Part shown: piece after piece, positions 8,293 through 16,619 of the stretch
How positions within the stretch are numbered: the first letter of the stretch is position 1
Layout of the letters: each line of letters starts with the position of its first letter
From: an uncultured Planctomycetaceae bacterium
GTDB lineage: Bacteria > Planctomycetota > Planctomycetia > Planctomycetales > Planctomycetaceae
DNA: 49,887 bases
Direction of reading: 5' to 3'
NCBI GenBank assembly: GCA_903924405.1
Contig: CAIYBH010000007.1
Location: forward strand, 1-49,887
Notes under the pieces: generated by a model
The model's input: only the letters and a program-made list of their open reading frames with translations
What the model was told of the DNA's origin: nothing
The model's database searches: none
Translations under genes and position numbers: made by a program

Positions 8293-8694
8293 GCAGATTC
8301 CAGCGCGTTGGGGAAACCCACATCGCGTTTGTGTGACAGAGTGCGAGAATTCGCCGGCCGCCTTCAGTCGGAACGCACCGCCGAAGTCGGAAACGGACCA
8401 CGAATCACCGGGAAGTCTACGCCAAACCCCCGTCTGAATGCAGCTGTCAGCAGCCTTCCACCGCGGAATTTACGAGTGAATTTTCCTCGGCATGCCTGCA
8501 GCATGGAATGACGCACGGATGTTTGTATGCTGTACAAACTTTCCCCCGGGATCAACGCCTCATCGGGACCTCTGACTGTCACTGCCCCGCCCTGCGAAAA
8601 CCTCCCGTGGCCGTGGCTGGTGAGAAGTCCGTACCACCGGCGTTCATCCGCGGACCTGACCTGCTCAAGGCCCTCGCCACCAGGCTTCTTCACT
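8293..8694. other. Divergent upstream region of two metal-transporter genes
   Basis: About 400 bases separate the ZIP start (8292, minus) from the preferred Nramp-like start (8695, plus). The frame of the Nramp-like gene is open from 8527, but residues encoded before 8695 look like untranslated leader (Pro, Ser and Arg rich, no family match). The only clear signal is the inverted repeat at 8521-8539. I see no convincing -35/-10 pair. Confidence 0.45.
8521..8539. promoter_or_regulatory. Operator-like inverted repeat between metal-transporter genes
   Basis: GTTTGTATGCTGTACAAAC has perfect 7-base arms (GTTTGTA and TACAAAC) around TGCTG, for a 19-bp site. The size and symmetry fit a dimeric regulator such as a Fur/Zur/DtxR/MntR-type repressor. 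It does not match any specific consensus I can name, so the regulator is unknown. It lies 156 bases upstream of the preferred Nramp-like start. Confidence 0.45.
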
Positions 8695-10365
8695 ATGCCA
8701 ACCGAATCCCAATCCTCTTCATCCGGGCAGTACATTGATCGCCGCACGGCTGCAGAAATCGCCGCGCCGCCGGTGGCCCCGCTGCAGATCCTGCGGCACA
8801 TTGGTCCCGGGCTGATTATCGCCGCAAATATTGTCGGCTCCGGCGAATTGATCATGACCACCAAGACGGGAGCTCAGGCCGGCATCGCCCTGCTCTGGCT
8901 GATTCTTCTCGGATGCGTTGTCAAGGTGTTTGTGCAACTCGAGTTCGGTCGGTTTGCCATCAGTCATGGAGAAACCACCCTCACGTCTCTCAACCGAGTT
9001 CCGGGTCCCCGTTTCTTCGGTATCAACTGGATTGTAGCCTTCTGGGTCATCATGATCTCAACGTCAACCGCGCAGCTGGGGGGCATCGCTGGTGGGGTCG
9101 GACAATCCCTGTCGCTGACTCTGCCATTAACCGGGGACTACGCCGAAGCAACTCGATGCCCGTCGGAAAAGGAAGTGCGGGAATGGGCCGCATGGTCCCG
9201 GACCAAATCCGCGTCAGAACCATCCGCCGCCACGACATCTGTGGTGCCGGACACGGACAAGCAGGAACGCGTGATGTCCCGAATTCAGCAGGAACTGGAG
9301 GCTCTGGGGGAACGGGGGCAGAAAATTCGAGAGCTGGCCCTTGCCGACAAACCGCTGGTCAGCGATGTAGGCGTCAGTCTCGTGGATCCGCCGACTCGTG
9401 ACGATCGCATCTGGGCTGTGCTTCTGGGGGGACTGACATCTGTCGTGCTGTATGTGGGACGCTACAAACTTGTTGAGGTGTTCTCGGTGGCCCTTGTGGT
9501 GGCATTCACCTTCATCACCATTGGCAACGTGCTTGCCCTGCAGCAAACCTCCTACGGGCTCTCGACCGCGGACTTCCTGCAGGGGCTCAGCTTTGGTCTG
9601 CCACCCGGTGACGCCGCTCTGATCACCGCGCTGGCCACTTTTGGAATCATTGGTGTCGGGGCCACAGAACTGATCAGCTATCCCTATTGGTGTATTGAGA
9701 AGGGATACGCAAAGTCTGCCGGGCCGCGTGAAGATTCAGCCGCGTGGCTGCAGCGAGCCCAGGGCTGGTTCGGAGTCATGAAATGGGATGCGTTCGCCTC
9801 AATGCTTGTTTATACACTCGCGACAGCCGCATTTTACCTGATGGGGGTGTGCGTCCTGCACTCTGAGGGCAGAGATCCGGAAGGCATGCGGATGGTCAGC
9901 ACACTGTCCCGCAGTTATGTGCCGATTTTCGGCGAATATGCTCGCTGGTTATTTCTCTCCGGAGCATTTGCGGTGTTGTATTCCACCTTCCTTGTGGCCA
10001 ATGCCGGCAATGCCCGCATGATTGCCGACTTTTTCGGTGTGGTCGGGCTGACCTCGGCAGATCACGAAGGGGAGACTCGCCGGCGACTGGTGCAGTGGAT
10101 TTCCACACTGCTGCCGCTGGTCTGTGTGGTGGCGTTTATTGCCTTTCCCGAGCCTGTCAAACTGATCAAAATCGCAGGATTGACTCAGGCATTGATGCTG
10201 CCGATGCTCGGTTATGCGGCCATTTATTTCCGTCGGCATGTGACGGATCCGCGGATGCGCCCTGGTCGCCTCTGGGACTTCGCCCTTGGCATATCCACCG
10301 TCGCCTTGCTGATCGCTGCAACATGGGGTGCCTGGAAATCCGCCATGGACCTCCTTCCCAAATAA
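8695..10365 (+). CDS. Nramp-like membrane transporter with altered metal-site motifs
   Basis: A 556-residue polytopic inner-membrane protein with the Nramp/LeuT-like fold, as judged from its first helix (GPGLIIAANIVGSGELI, 37-53), the spacing of about 11 hydrophobic segments and the second-repeat helix GIIGVGATELISYPYW. In classic Nramp metal-proton symporters helix 1 carries DPGN and helix 6 carries MPH, and these bind Mn2+ or Fe2+. Here they read GSGE (48-51) and GATE (322-325). A hydrophilic insert of about 90 residues (roughly 149-237, with a charged helical part) lies between early helices. The start is uncertain: the frame opens at 8527, but the ATG at 8695 gives a normal cytoplasmic N-terminus; no strong Shine-Dalgarno is visible. 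The divergent neighbour is a ZIP transporter. Related planctomycete proteins are generally annotated as Nramp divalent-metal transporters, but the changed motifs make the substrate open. Confidence 0.75.
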   Translation: MPTESQSSSSGQYIDRRTAAEIAAPPVAPLQILRHIGPGLIIAANIVGSGELIMTTKTGAQAGIALLWLILLGCVVKVFVQLEFGRFAISHGETTLTSLNRVPGPRFFGINWIVAFWVIMISTSTAQLGGIAGGVGQSLSLTLPLTGDYAEATRCPSEKEVREWAAWSRTKSASEPSAATTSVVPDTDKQERVMSRIQQELEALGERGQKIRELALADKPLVSDVGVSLVDPPTRDDRIWAVLLGGLTSVVLYVGRYKLVEVFSVALVVAFTFITIGNVLALQQTSYGLSTADFLQGLSFGLPPGDAALITALATFGIIGVGATELISYPYWCIEKGYAKSAGPREDSAAWLQRAQGWFGVMKWDAFASMLVYTLATAAFYLMGVCVLHSEGRDPEGMRMVSTLSRSYVPIFGEYARWLFLSGAFAVLYSTFLVANAGNARMIADFFGVVGLTSADHEGETRRRLVQWISTLLPLVCVVAFIAFPEPVKLIKIAGLTQALMLPMLGYAAIYFRRHVTDPRMRPGRLWDFALGISTVALLIAATWGAWKSAMDLLPK

Positions 10366-10610
10366 GTACCTACAGGTGGAGATTCCCCGCCACCCGATAC
10401 GCCAGCAGGAAAACGTTCAGAGACCTGCAGAATATACCGTTTCGAAAAGGAAAATAGTTTAAAACGTTCATGTTCCAGGGAGGGTAATCGAGATACCCAG
10501 AAATGTCCTTGATAGAGAACCCCCGAATTCCTGATATTGAAAACAGGTAGAAGGCACTCCGGGGATCGTACTCATCCCCGAACGACGCGACTGTTTGCAA
10601 GGATCGGTCG

Positions 10611-11945
10611 ATGAGTCTCAAGGTTCGCTTTCGTGGCAGGATTGATGATCTCAGGCTCATTCGAGACTTCGAAGATCGCATCCTCAAGCTGGCATCGGCC
10701 TTTGGCAGTCGCGTGTCTCTCTGGCGAAGTTCGTCGGACACGGCGGGATGTCGTTTGATTCGAGGCCTCTTACTTCATCTCAGCCCGGGGCAGTCACCAG
10801 TCAGTCTCCTGCTGAACCACGCAGGACAATTGATTGCCTCCACGGAACTGAACACGCCTGCGGAGGTCTGCCCGCAATGGCCCCGCTGGTGCACCGTACA
10901 CACAGCGTCCAGTGGCGTGGATGGGCACGCTGCAGTGGTCGAACTGCTGTCGCTGATGAAGGCACAATGGTTTTCCGACCTGCAGGTTCTTGATCTTTCC
11001 GGGTACTGGGAGCATCGGGATCGTCTGCAGCTGGACTCTCATCTGTTGCAACGTGTGCAAACGAGGTTGCCCCTTCCTCGACTCGCGTTGCCGGGACGTC
11101 CGGATGCCGTCGATTATCCGGTGGCTCTGGAATCTGCCCGTCAGGCTGTCGGCGTCTTCTCGGCCCTCGTGGAACATGTCGGGCGTCCGATCGGACCGGG
11201 CCAGCACCTGGTGTCGCCTTTTCGGGATGTCGGGCGGATGTCCTTTGCTGATCGGGTTCGGGACGCTGAAGAGCTGCTGCTTCAGCAACGCATTGAAGAA
11301 GATCAGTTGCTGAGAGCGACGGCCGAGGCAATCGCCAGTGGTTTGCACGGCGATGATCCAGCCTCGACCAATGCTGACGATGCCACATCAGCGCAGAGCG
11401 CGGAACAGCGTCGACAGAATGATACCGCGTGGAACGAAGACACTGCCGCCGGCGACACCGGCGAGTGTCCAGCGAGTCTACCGTTCAACGACGGCGAGCC
11501 CCTGCATGGTCGTGCTGATTCAAGTCACGTAAAGTCAGCAGACGATGAGGCACCTGGGTCAGTAGGAACAGACACCCCCCTGCAGGAAGAAGCACTGGCC
11601 CTGTCGATGGATGCGCTGCAGTCACTCAGGTCGGAATTGTGTCTCCATGGATTTTCAACAGTGTTGCAGACCGCATTACTGGATCTGGTGGGGAGCCTTG
11701 GAAGAGGTGAGCCGATTGCACGGGGTCAGGCCCGTGACGGTCGCGAACTCTGTGATGCTATCGTTCACTTGAGACAATCACTTCGGGCCACCTGCTTCGC
11801 AGAAGGTGCTGTTTCCGGCTTGTTTGGAGAAGGACAAATCAGCCTCGTCACCGCGGCCCGCTGGCTTTCCCGGCTGCAGCGAATCTACCACGAAACGCAG
11901 CGACTACTGACACGAGCCTGGTCCCGAGGCCGCCGTGCCGCCTGA
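10611..11945 (+). CDS. Conserved-looking protein of unknown function
   Basis: A 444-residue soluble protein that I do not recognise. The N-terminal part (1-150) looks globular and ends in a WFSDLQVLDLSGYWEHRD segment. A middle part (about 215-320) is acidic, rich in Ala, Asp, Gln and Thr, and probably disordered, with an EELLLQQRIEEDQLL coiled-coil-like helix before it. The C-terminal 110 residues are helical and basic at the end. There is no signal peptide or membrane segment. AAGGA sits 7 bases before the ATG, which supports the start. Codon use looks like that of the neighbours. Upstream (10366-10610) is an AT-richer gap with AAAACGTTCA repeated at 10410 and 10461. It lies tail-to-tail with the PhoD gene (23-base gap). 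The gene is probably real; nothing nearby indicates its role. Confidence 0.7.
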   Translation: MSLKVRFRGRIDDLRLIRDFEDRILKLASAFGSRVSLWRSSSDTAGCRLIRGLLLHLSPGQSPVSLLLNHAGQLIASTELNTPAEVCPQWPRWCTVHTASSGVDGHAAVVELLSLMKAQWFSDLQVLDLSGYWEHRDRLQLDSHLLQRVQTRLPLPRLALPGRPDAVDYPVALESARQAVGVFSALVEHVGRPIGPGQHLVSPFRDVGRMSFADRVRDAEELLLQQRIEEDQLLRATAEAIASGLHGDDPASTNADDATSAQSAEQRRQNDTAWNEDTAAGDTGECPASLPFNDGEPLHGRADSSHVKSADDEAPGSVGTDTPLQEEALALSMDALQSLRSELCLHGFSTVLQTALLDLVGSLGRGEPIARGQARDGRELCDAIVHLRQSLRATCFAEGAVSGLFGEGQISLVTAARWLSRLQRIYHETQRLLTRAWSRGRRAA

Positions 11946-11968
11946 TCGCAAACGCTGAAGACTTCAGG

Positions 11969-13093
11969 TCACCTCGGGCGCAATTGGCTGAGACGCAATC
12001 GCTGCTGCACTACAACGGTTCCACGCTCATCACAAATCTGCAGACGAATGACCGGATCTGCTTCCGCCCAGTCCACCAGTATGTTGCCATAGTTCGTGTC
12101 AAAATAAGTCAGCCCGATCCGGTACGGGTTGATCTCATTGGCAAATCGAGTCCCCGCTCCCGTGCGATTGCCACTGGGTTGGTTCAGGCTGCTGCTGGTG
12201 ACTTCAAACAGGGGATAACCAATGCCCTGGTCGGAGCCACCGTCCAACGCGGCCAGCTCCGCCAGATGTCGGTCGCCACTAATCAGCACCACACCATTGG
12301 CGGCTGTTGTCCGCAGCAGTGTCAGCAGCCGCTGGCGTTCCTGCGGAAAGTTGCCCCACATCTCCCAGCCATGCTGATCAGAAAGCACCTGAAAACTGGA
12401 TCCAATCACCCGCAATTCCGCCGGAACCCGCAATTGTTCCTCCAGCCACTTCCATTGCGTTTCGCCCAGAATTGTTACCCCCGCGTCCGTATTGGGGATG
12501 TACTTTCCACGATATCCCTCGCCCGGTTCGCGGACGGCAAAACCCTGCTTCAGCGGACTGCGAAAATAACGTGTGTCCAGCAGAATCACCTGAATCCGCT
12601 GCCCCGGGGGGCCATACACATGAGACCAGTAAATCCCTTCCTGCTGTCGCCGCGGATCGTCCACCGCTACCTCAAGAAAATCCAGAAACACCTGCTGCGA
12701 CTCGCGTCGCATGCGATAGCTCGCGCCCCCATCGTCCTGACCGTAGTCGTGATCATCCCATGTGGCCACGATCGAGCAATCGCGTCGCAGGGCTGCAAAT
12801 CCCGGCTGGTCCCGCAACTGACGGTACTTTCCTCGAAGGACATCCATGTCGTCCGTATCGCCATAGATGTTGTCCCCCAGCAGGATCATTAACTCCGGAC
12901 GACCCTGGCGAATCGCCTCCCAGATGGGCTGAGGCTGGTCCTGCTTTGCACAGGATCCAAAGGCAATTCTGCTCAGCACGGGTTCATCACCCCGCAGCGC
13001 CGGGCACACGAGAAGCAGACAAACACACGCGAGGGCTGTGACAGCGCCAAACCCGATCTGAAACTGCCGCTTTCCACTGACATTGCTGCTCAT
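11969..13093 (-). CDS. PhoD-like alkaline phosphatase/phosphodiesterase, exported
   Basis: A 374-residue protein of the PhoD metallophosphatase family, which hydrolyses phosphomonoesters or phosphodiesters outside the cytoplasm. An N-terminal hydrophobic segment (about 14-33) after basic residues acts as a signal peptide. FGSCAKQ follows at once, then [21 protein letters not shown] and SGDRHLAE, the metal-binding blocks of the family in the right order. Several Cys residues in the signal could create a lipobox, but none is convincing. No Pho box was identified. It is divergent from tsaD (185-base gap) and convergent with the unknown gene at 10611. The substrate cannot be defined; planctomycetes have many PhoD paralogues. 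Confidence 0.88.
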   Translation of the reverse strand: MSSNVSGKRQFQIGFGAVTALACVCLLLVCPALRGDEPVLSRIAFGSCAKQDQPQPIWEAIRQGRPELMILLGDNIYGDTDDMDVLRGKYRQLRDQPGFAALRRDCSIVATWDDHDYGQDDGGASYRMRRESQQVFLDFLEVAVDDPRRQQEGIYWSHVYGPPGQRIQVILLDTRYFRSPLKQGFAVREPGEGYRGKYIPNTDAGVTILGETQWKWLEEQLRVPAELRVIGSSFQVLSDQHGWEMWGNFPQERQRLLTLLRTTAANGVVLISGDRHLAELAALDGGSDQGIGYPLFEVTSSSLNQPSGNRTGAGTRFANEINPYRIGLTYFDTNYGNILVDWAEADPVIRLQICDERGTVVVQQRLRLSQLRPR

Positions 13094-13278
13094 CGCGCTG
13101 TCTGACCTTTCTGATTCCGTTTTTGAACCACGCTCACAATCCGCCGGTCACCGGCAGTGACTTTTCAGCCGATCTGAACTGTGAAACAATACACAACACG
13201 GGCAGCAGCTTCAGGGTCGCCTCAGTGAACGGCCGCCGCACTCCCTTTCGGATCTTCGCACTCGTTCTGAAAAATACA

Positions 13279-14340
13279 ATGGTGAACACCGCCGGGCCGT
13301 CTCGCCTTCTGCTGGCAATTGAATCTTCCTGTGATGAAACCGCGGCAGCTGTCGTTCGTGAGGACGGTTGTGTCCTGTCCAGCATCGTGGCGTCCCAGCA
13401 CGAGTTTCATCTGGAATGGGGCGGAGTTGTCCCTGAAATCGCTTCACGCGCCCACGTGCAACGCATCCTGCCGGTGATTCAGGCCGCTCTCAAGGCCGCT
13501 GGCTGCACCACCGCACAACTTGCGGCCGTCGCTGTGACCACCGAACCCGGCCTGGTGGGCTCGCTGCTGGTCGGTCTGACTGCCGCAAAAACCATCGCCA
13601 TGGGACTCAGTATTCCACTGGTGACCGTCAATCATGTCGAAGCCCATATCTATGCCTGCGGAATGGGACGCCCGGATTCCATCTACCCGTGTGTCGGTTT
13701 TGTTGTCAGCGGTGGTCATACCAATCTCTATGACTGCCGTTCTGCCTCCGAGTGTCAGCTCATCGGTGGAACCACGGATGACGCCGCAGGAGAAGCTTTC
13801 GATAAGGTGGCCCGGATTCTCGGTCTGCCCTATCCCGGTGGTCCGTCCGTCCAGAAAGCGGCCCTCGCAGGCGATCCCCGGCGTTTCAAAATGCCCCGCC
13901 CGCTGCTCAAGAGTGGTCGTCTCGATTTCAGCTTTTCAGGCTTGAAAACTGCCGTCCTCTACGCGGCTCGCGGCGTGCCCGGACCCGCTCAACTGACCGA
14001 AACGCCACCGGATCGCGTGGCCGACCTTGCCGCCGCGTTTCAGGCCGCCGCCGTGGAAGTCCTCGTCGAAAAATGCCGCCTCGCCCTGCAGCAACTGCAG
14101 TACAAGCGACTGTGCGTCGGGGGCGGCGTTGCCGCCAATCAGGCTTTCAGAAACCAACTGACGGCCATGGCCACTCGACTGAAAATTGATCTGCAGATCG
14201 CGCCCATGGAACTCTGCACCGACAACGCAGCGATGGCGGCGATTGCGTGGGAGCATCTTGCCGCCGGTCGCATCGCCAGCCTCGATGCTGATGTCCTGCC
14301 CGGCCTCGTGCGACACGACTTTCGAAACCAGAAGACCTGA
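13279..14340 (+). CDS. tsaD: tRNA N6-threonylcarbamoyladenosine transferase TsaD
   Basis: A 353-residue cytoplasmic protein of the Kae1/Qri7/YgjD family. It transfers the threonylcarbamoyl group from threonylcarbamoyl-AMP to A37 of tRNAs that read ANN codons, working with TsaB and TsaE, which are not in this window. [12 protein letters not shown] near the N-terminus, HVEAHIYA with metal ligands H119 and H123, SGGHTNLYD, the [19 protein letters not shown] nucleotide segment, [22 protein letters not shown] and CTDNAAM all agree with the family. The frame is open from 13123, but family alignment begins close to the ATG at 13279, which I use; the extra 52 residues have no match. The gene runs tail-to-tail into the pseudouridine synthase gene with a 25-base gap. 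Confidence 0.95.
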   Translation: MVNTAGPSRLLLAIESSCDETAAAVVREDGCVLSSIVASQHEFHLEWGGVVPEIASRAHVQRILPVIQAALKAAGCTTAQLAAVAVTTEPGLVGSLLVGLTAAKTIAMGLSIPLVTVNHVEAHIYACGMGRPDSIYPCVGFVVSGGHTNLYDCRSASECQLIGGTTDDAAGEAFDKVARILGLPYPGGPSVQKAALAGDPRRFKMPRPLLKSGRLDFSFSGLKTAVLYAARGVPGPAQLTETPPDRVADLAAAFQAAAVEVLVEKCRLALQQLQYKRLCVGGGVAANQAFRNQLTAMATRLKIDLQIAPMELCTDNAAMAAIAWEHLAAGRIASLDADVLPGLVRHDFRNQKT

Positions 14341-14365
14341 AGGCGCGGTGCCCAGCAATCAGCAA

Positions 14366-15448
14366 TCAGCGAATAGTGCTACCCGGGCTGCGGGCTTGCA
14401 CGGTTTTCCGTCGCAGAAACTCCAGAGTCCTCTGCATGTCGTCCGGAAGCGGCGCTTCAAACTGCATTTCAGCCCCGGAAATCGGATGACGAATGGTCAA
14501 CCGAAAGGCATGCAACGCCTGTCTGGCAATCAGTACCTGGTCAGCGGCCTCAGGCAGGCCCGGGACAATGTCCGACGCCTTCAGCTCCCCCGTCCCGATA
14601 TACAGCCGATCGGCGACTATGGGGGTCGCTATGTGCTGCATGTGGACGCGCAGCTGATGAGTCCGACCGGTCCGCGGATGCAGCTCCATAAAGGCATACC
14701 GCCCGAAATTCTCCGCAGTGCGATAAAAAGTCACTGCCTCACGCGCGTTACCGCCTTCCGGGCAGACAATCATCTTCTCCCGAATTCGCGGGTGCGTGGT
14801 CATGAAGGTCCGAATGAAGTCGGAATTCAGCTCCGGTACCCCGCGCACGATCGCCCGATACTCCTTGCGAACCTCACGCTTTTCAAACTGGGCGGCCAGT
14901 TTCTGATGAACCTGATTGTCTTTCGCGACCAGAATCACACCCGTTGTGTCCCGGTCCAGGCGATGCACAATCCCCGGACGATGCCGCCCTGCCACGTCAC
15001 TCAACTGATTGAAATGAAACTGCAGGGCCGCTGCCAGAGTGCCTCGGGAACTTCCACGTCCCGGATGCACCACCATGCCGGCTGCTTTGTTCACGACAAC
15101 CAGCGCATCGTCTTCGTAAACAATGCTGAGCGGCAGGTCTTCCGGTTCAATCCCCGGTCGTTCCGCATCGGTCAATGTGACGCTCAGCCGATCATTCACA
15201 CGCAGGCGTCGGGAAACGCGGGGAACCAATCCATTCAGTCGCACCCCGCCACTCTCAATAATTCGCTGCAGCTGCGAACGACTGTGGTTCGGGAACAGAC
15301 GACTGAGATAATGATCCAGCCTCCAGCCGTGCGCACGTGATTCAACAGTGATGTCCACGGGCTCGGTCGATGCCAAACCCGTGTCCATTGCCATCTCACC
15401 GGAATCTTCGTCAGGCAAGTCGTCGCATTCCGGTTCGTCCGGGATCAT
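14366..15448 (-). CDS. RluA/RluD-family pseudouridine synthase
   Basis: A 360-residue enzyme that isomerises uridines in RNA, most likely in 23S rRNA (RluD-like). An acidic N-terminal extension of about 38 residues precedes an S4 RNA-binding domain (about 41-92) and the catalytic domain. The motif HRLDRDTTG at 162-170 contains the catalytic Asp, D165. HPRTGRTHQLRVH and a C-terminal beta segment complete the family pattern. Its ATG (15446-15448) overlaps the stop codon of the upstream membrane-protein gene in an ATGA arrangement, so translation is probably coupled. RluD-type is preferred over RluC or TruC because of the S4 domain and length, but the exact target uridines are not determined. 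Confidence 0.9.
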   Translation of the reverse strand: MIPDEPECDDLPDEDSGEMAMDTGLASTEPVDITVESRAHGWRLDHYLSRLFPNHSRSQLQRIIESGGVRLNGLVPRVSRRLRVNDRLSVTLTDAERPGIEPEDLPLSIVYEDDALVVVNKAAGMVVHPGRGSSRGTLAAALQFHFNQLSDVAGRHRPGIVHRLDRDTTGVILVAKDNQVHQKLAAQFEKREVRKEYRAIVRGVPELNSDFIRTFMTTHPRIREKMIVCPEGGNAREAVTFYRTAENFGRYAFMELHPRTGRTHQLRVHMQHIATPIVADRLYIGTGELKASDIVPGLPEAADQVLIARQALHAFRLTIRHPISGAEMQFEAPLPDDMQRTLEFLRRKTVQARSPGSTIR

Positions 15449-16440
15449 TCGCCCGACTTCTCCGGAGCTGCTGGCTGCTCAGGCTGCGGTGCAGCTGGAG
15501 CCGGTTCTGCCGGAGCCGGTTCCGGCGGAGCCGGTTCCGGCGATGCCGGCTGCTCTGGTTGCGGTGCAGCCGGAGCAGGTTCCGGAGTTGCCGGCTGCTC
15601 AGGTTGTGGTGCAGCCGGAGCGGTTTCCGGAGTTGCCGGTTGCTCAGGCTGCGGTTCAGCCGGAGCCGTTTCCGGGGTGGTCGTGCTTGACTCCGCTCCC
15701 GGGGCAGGAGTTTCCGTGGCAGCTGGTGCTTGTGCTGGTTTCAACAGGTCTTCGATGTTTGGAATTCCGGGAACAGCGCCGGGGCCGTCCTGCGGCAGTC
15801 CGACATCTTCGCCCGGTTTGGGGTCCTGTTGCTGGAACCAGGCGTAGAAGTCCCGAACTTCCTGAGTTTCCAGTTTCTTCTTGCGGGACTCGGCCAGTTC
15901 AGAAAACATCTTCGACGCGGGGAAGGACGTCAGCACGCGATCCCACGCTTCGGCGGCCGCCTTGACGGTTTCGTCTTTGCCATCACAGCGTGCCTCGGTG
16001 ATCCGAGCCAGCCCGACCAGAACCTTCAGACGCACTTCATCGCTGACATCGCGGCTGTCGTCCAGCTTTCTGAAGGCCTTTTCAGCCTTGTCCAGTCCTT
16101 CCAGCCCCAGCTTGCGATTGGTGAACAGATTGCTGAGTGCCTCGCGCAGAATTAATTCCCCTTCGCGCAGACGGGCGAAGTCTCCAATTGGAGTTCCAGC
16201 GGCGTTGTCAGCGAGTTCCGCAAATTCTTCCGGCGTGCTGGCCGCCAGCAATGCCTGCGACTCTGGCGCCGTGGCTGGAGGCTGACGAGAAACGTACACA
16301 TAGATCGCTGCCGCTGCCACCACAGCCGCCAGTGCATAAATCAATGAGGTCCCGTACTTCTGCAGGAGCGGACGCGAGTCTCGCAGGACTTTGGCGAGAA
16401 GCACTTCATCTTCCTGGTGAACGTATTGCGGCTCCGACAT
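15445..16440 (-). CDS. Membrane-anchored helical protein with Pro/Ala/Glu repeat tail
   Basis: A 331-residue protein with a cytoplasmic N-terminus of about 30 residues, one transmembrane helix (about 33-50) and an extracytoplasmic helical part (about 60-210). The topology and helices resemble the TPR_21/YfgM type of single-pass periplasmic TPR proteins, which assist secreted-protein handling. From residue 235 to the end the chain is a low-complexity run of Pro, Ala, Glu, Gln and Thr with recurring APQPEQPA. The first ATG is the only start before the membrane helix. Its stop overlaps the start of the pseudouridine synthase by one base pair step (ATGA). The YfgM link is inference from topology, and no strong TPR consensus is visible. 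Confidence 0.6.
   Translation of the reverse strand: MSEPQYVHQEDEVLLAKVLRDSRPLLQKYGTSLIYALAAVVAAAAIYVYVSRQPPATAPESQALLAASTPEEFAELADNAAGTPIGDFARLREGELILREALSNLFTNRKLGLEGLDKAEKAFRKLDDSRDVSDEVRLKVLVGLARITEARCDGKDETVKAAAEAWDRVLTSFPASKMFSELAESRKKKLETQEVRDFYAWFQQQDPKPGEDVGLPQDGPGAVPGIPNIEDLLKPAQAPAATETPAPGAESSTTTPETAPAEPQPEQPATPETAPAAPQPEQPATPEPAPAAPQPEQPASPEPAPPEPAPAEPAPAAPQPEQPAAPEKSGE
15455..15735 (-). repeat. Low-complexity tandem repeat encoding a Pro/Ala/Glu tail
   Basis: The DNA reads as imperfect tandem units (for example cagccggagc with ggttccgg variants on the plus strand) that encode APQPEQPA-type repeats at the end of the membrane protein at 15445-16440. Such tracts are prone to length change between strains. 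Confidence 0.7.
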
Positions 16441-16619
16441 TGTCGGTACTTTCCAGAGAAACTGACGAAAATATGGTGACTACAGAAACGGGCAGTATAG
16501 AAAGCCGGGCGAAAGCTGGTCAAGCTGTGACCAAAGTGAGGAAAATTCGCTCTCTACCCGGGAGTCGCTGCGGTTTTCTGCCCGGTGCACGGGCAGATCA
16601 CGTCAGCCCAGCCCGGAAT

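Noticed and set aside
10370..10741. Minus-strand frame of 123 codons
   Set aside because: It overlaps the start and ribosome site of the well-supported gene at 10611 and shows no family features.
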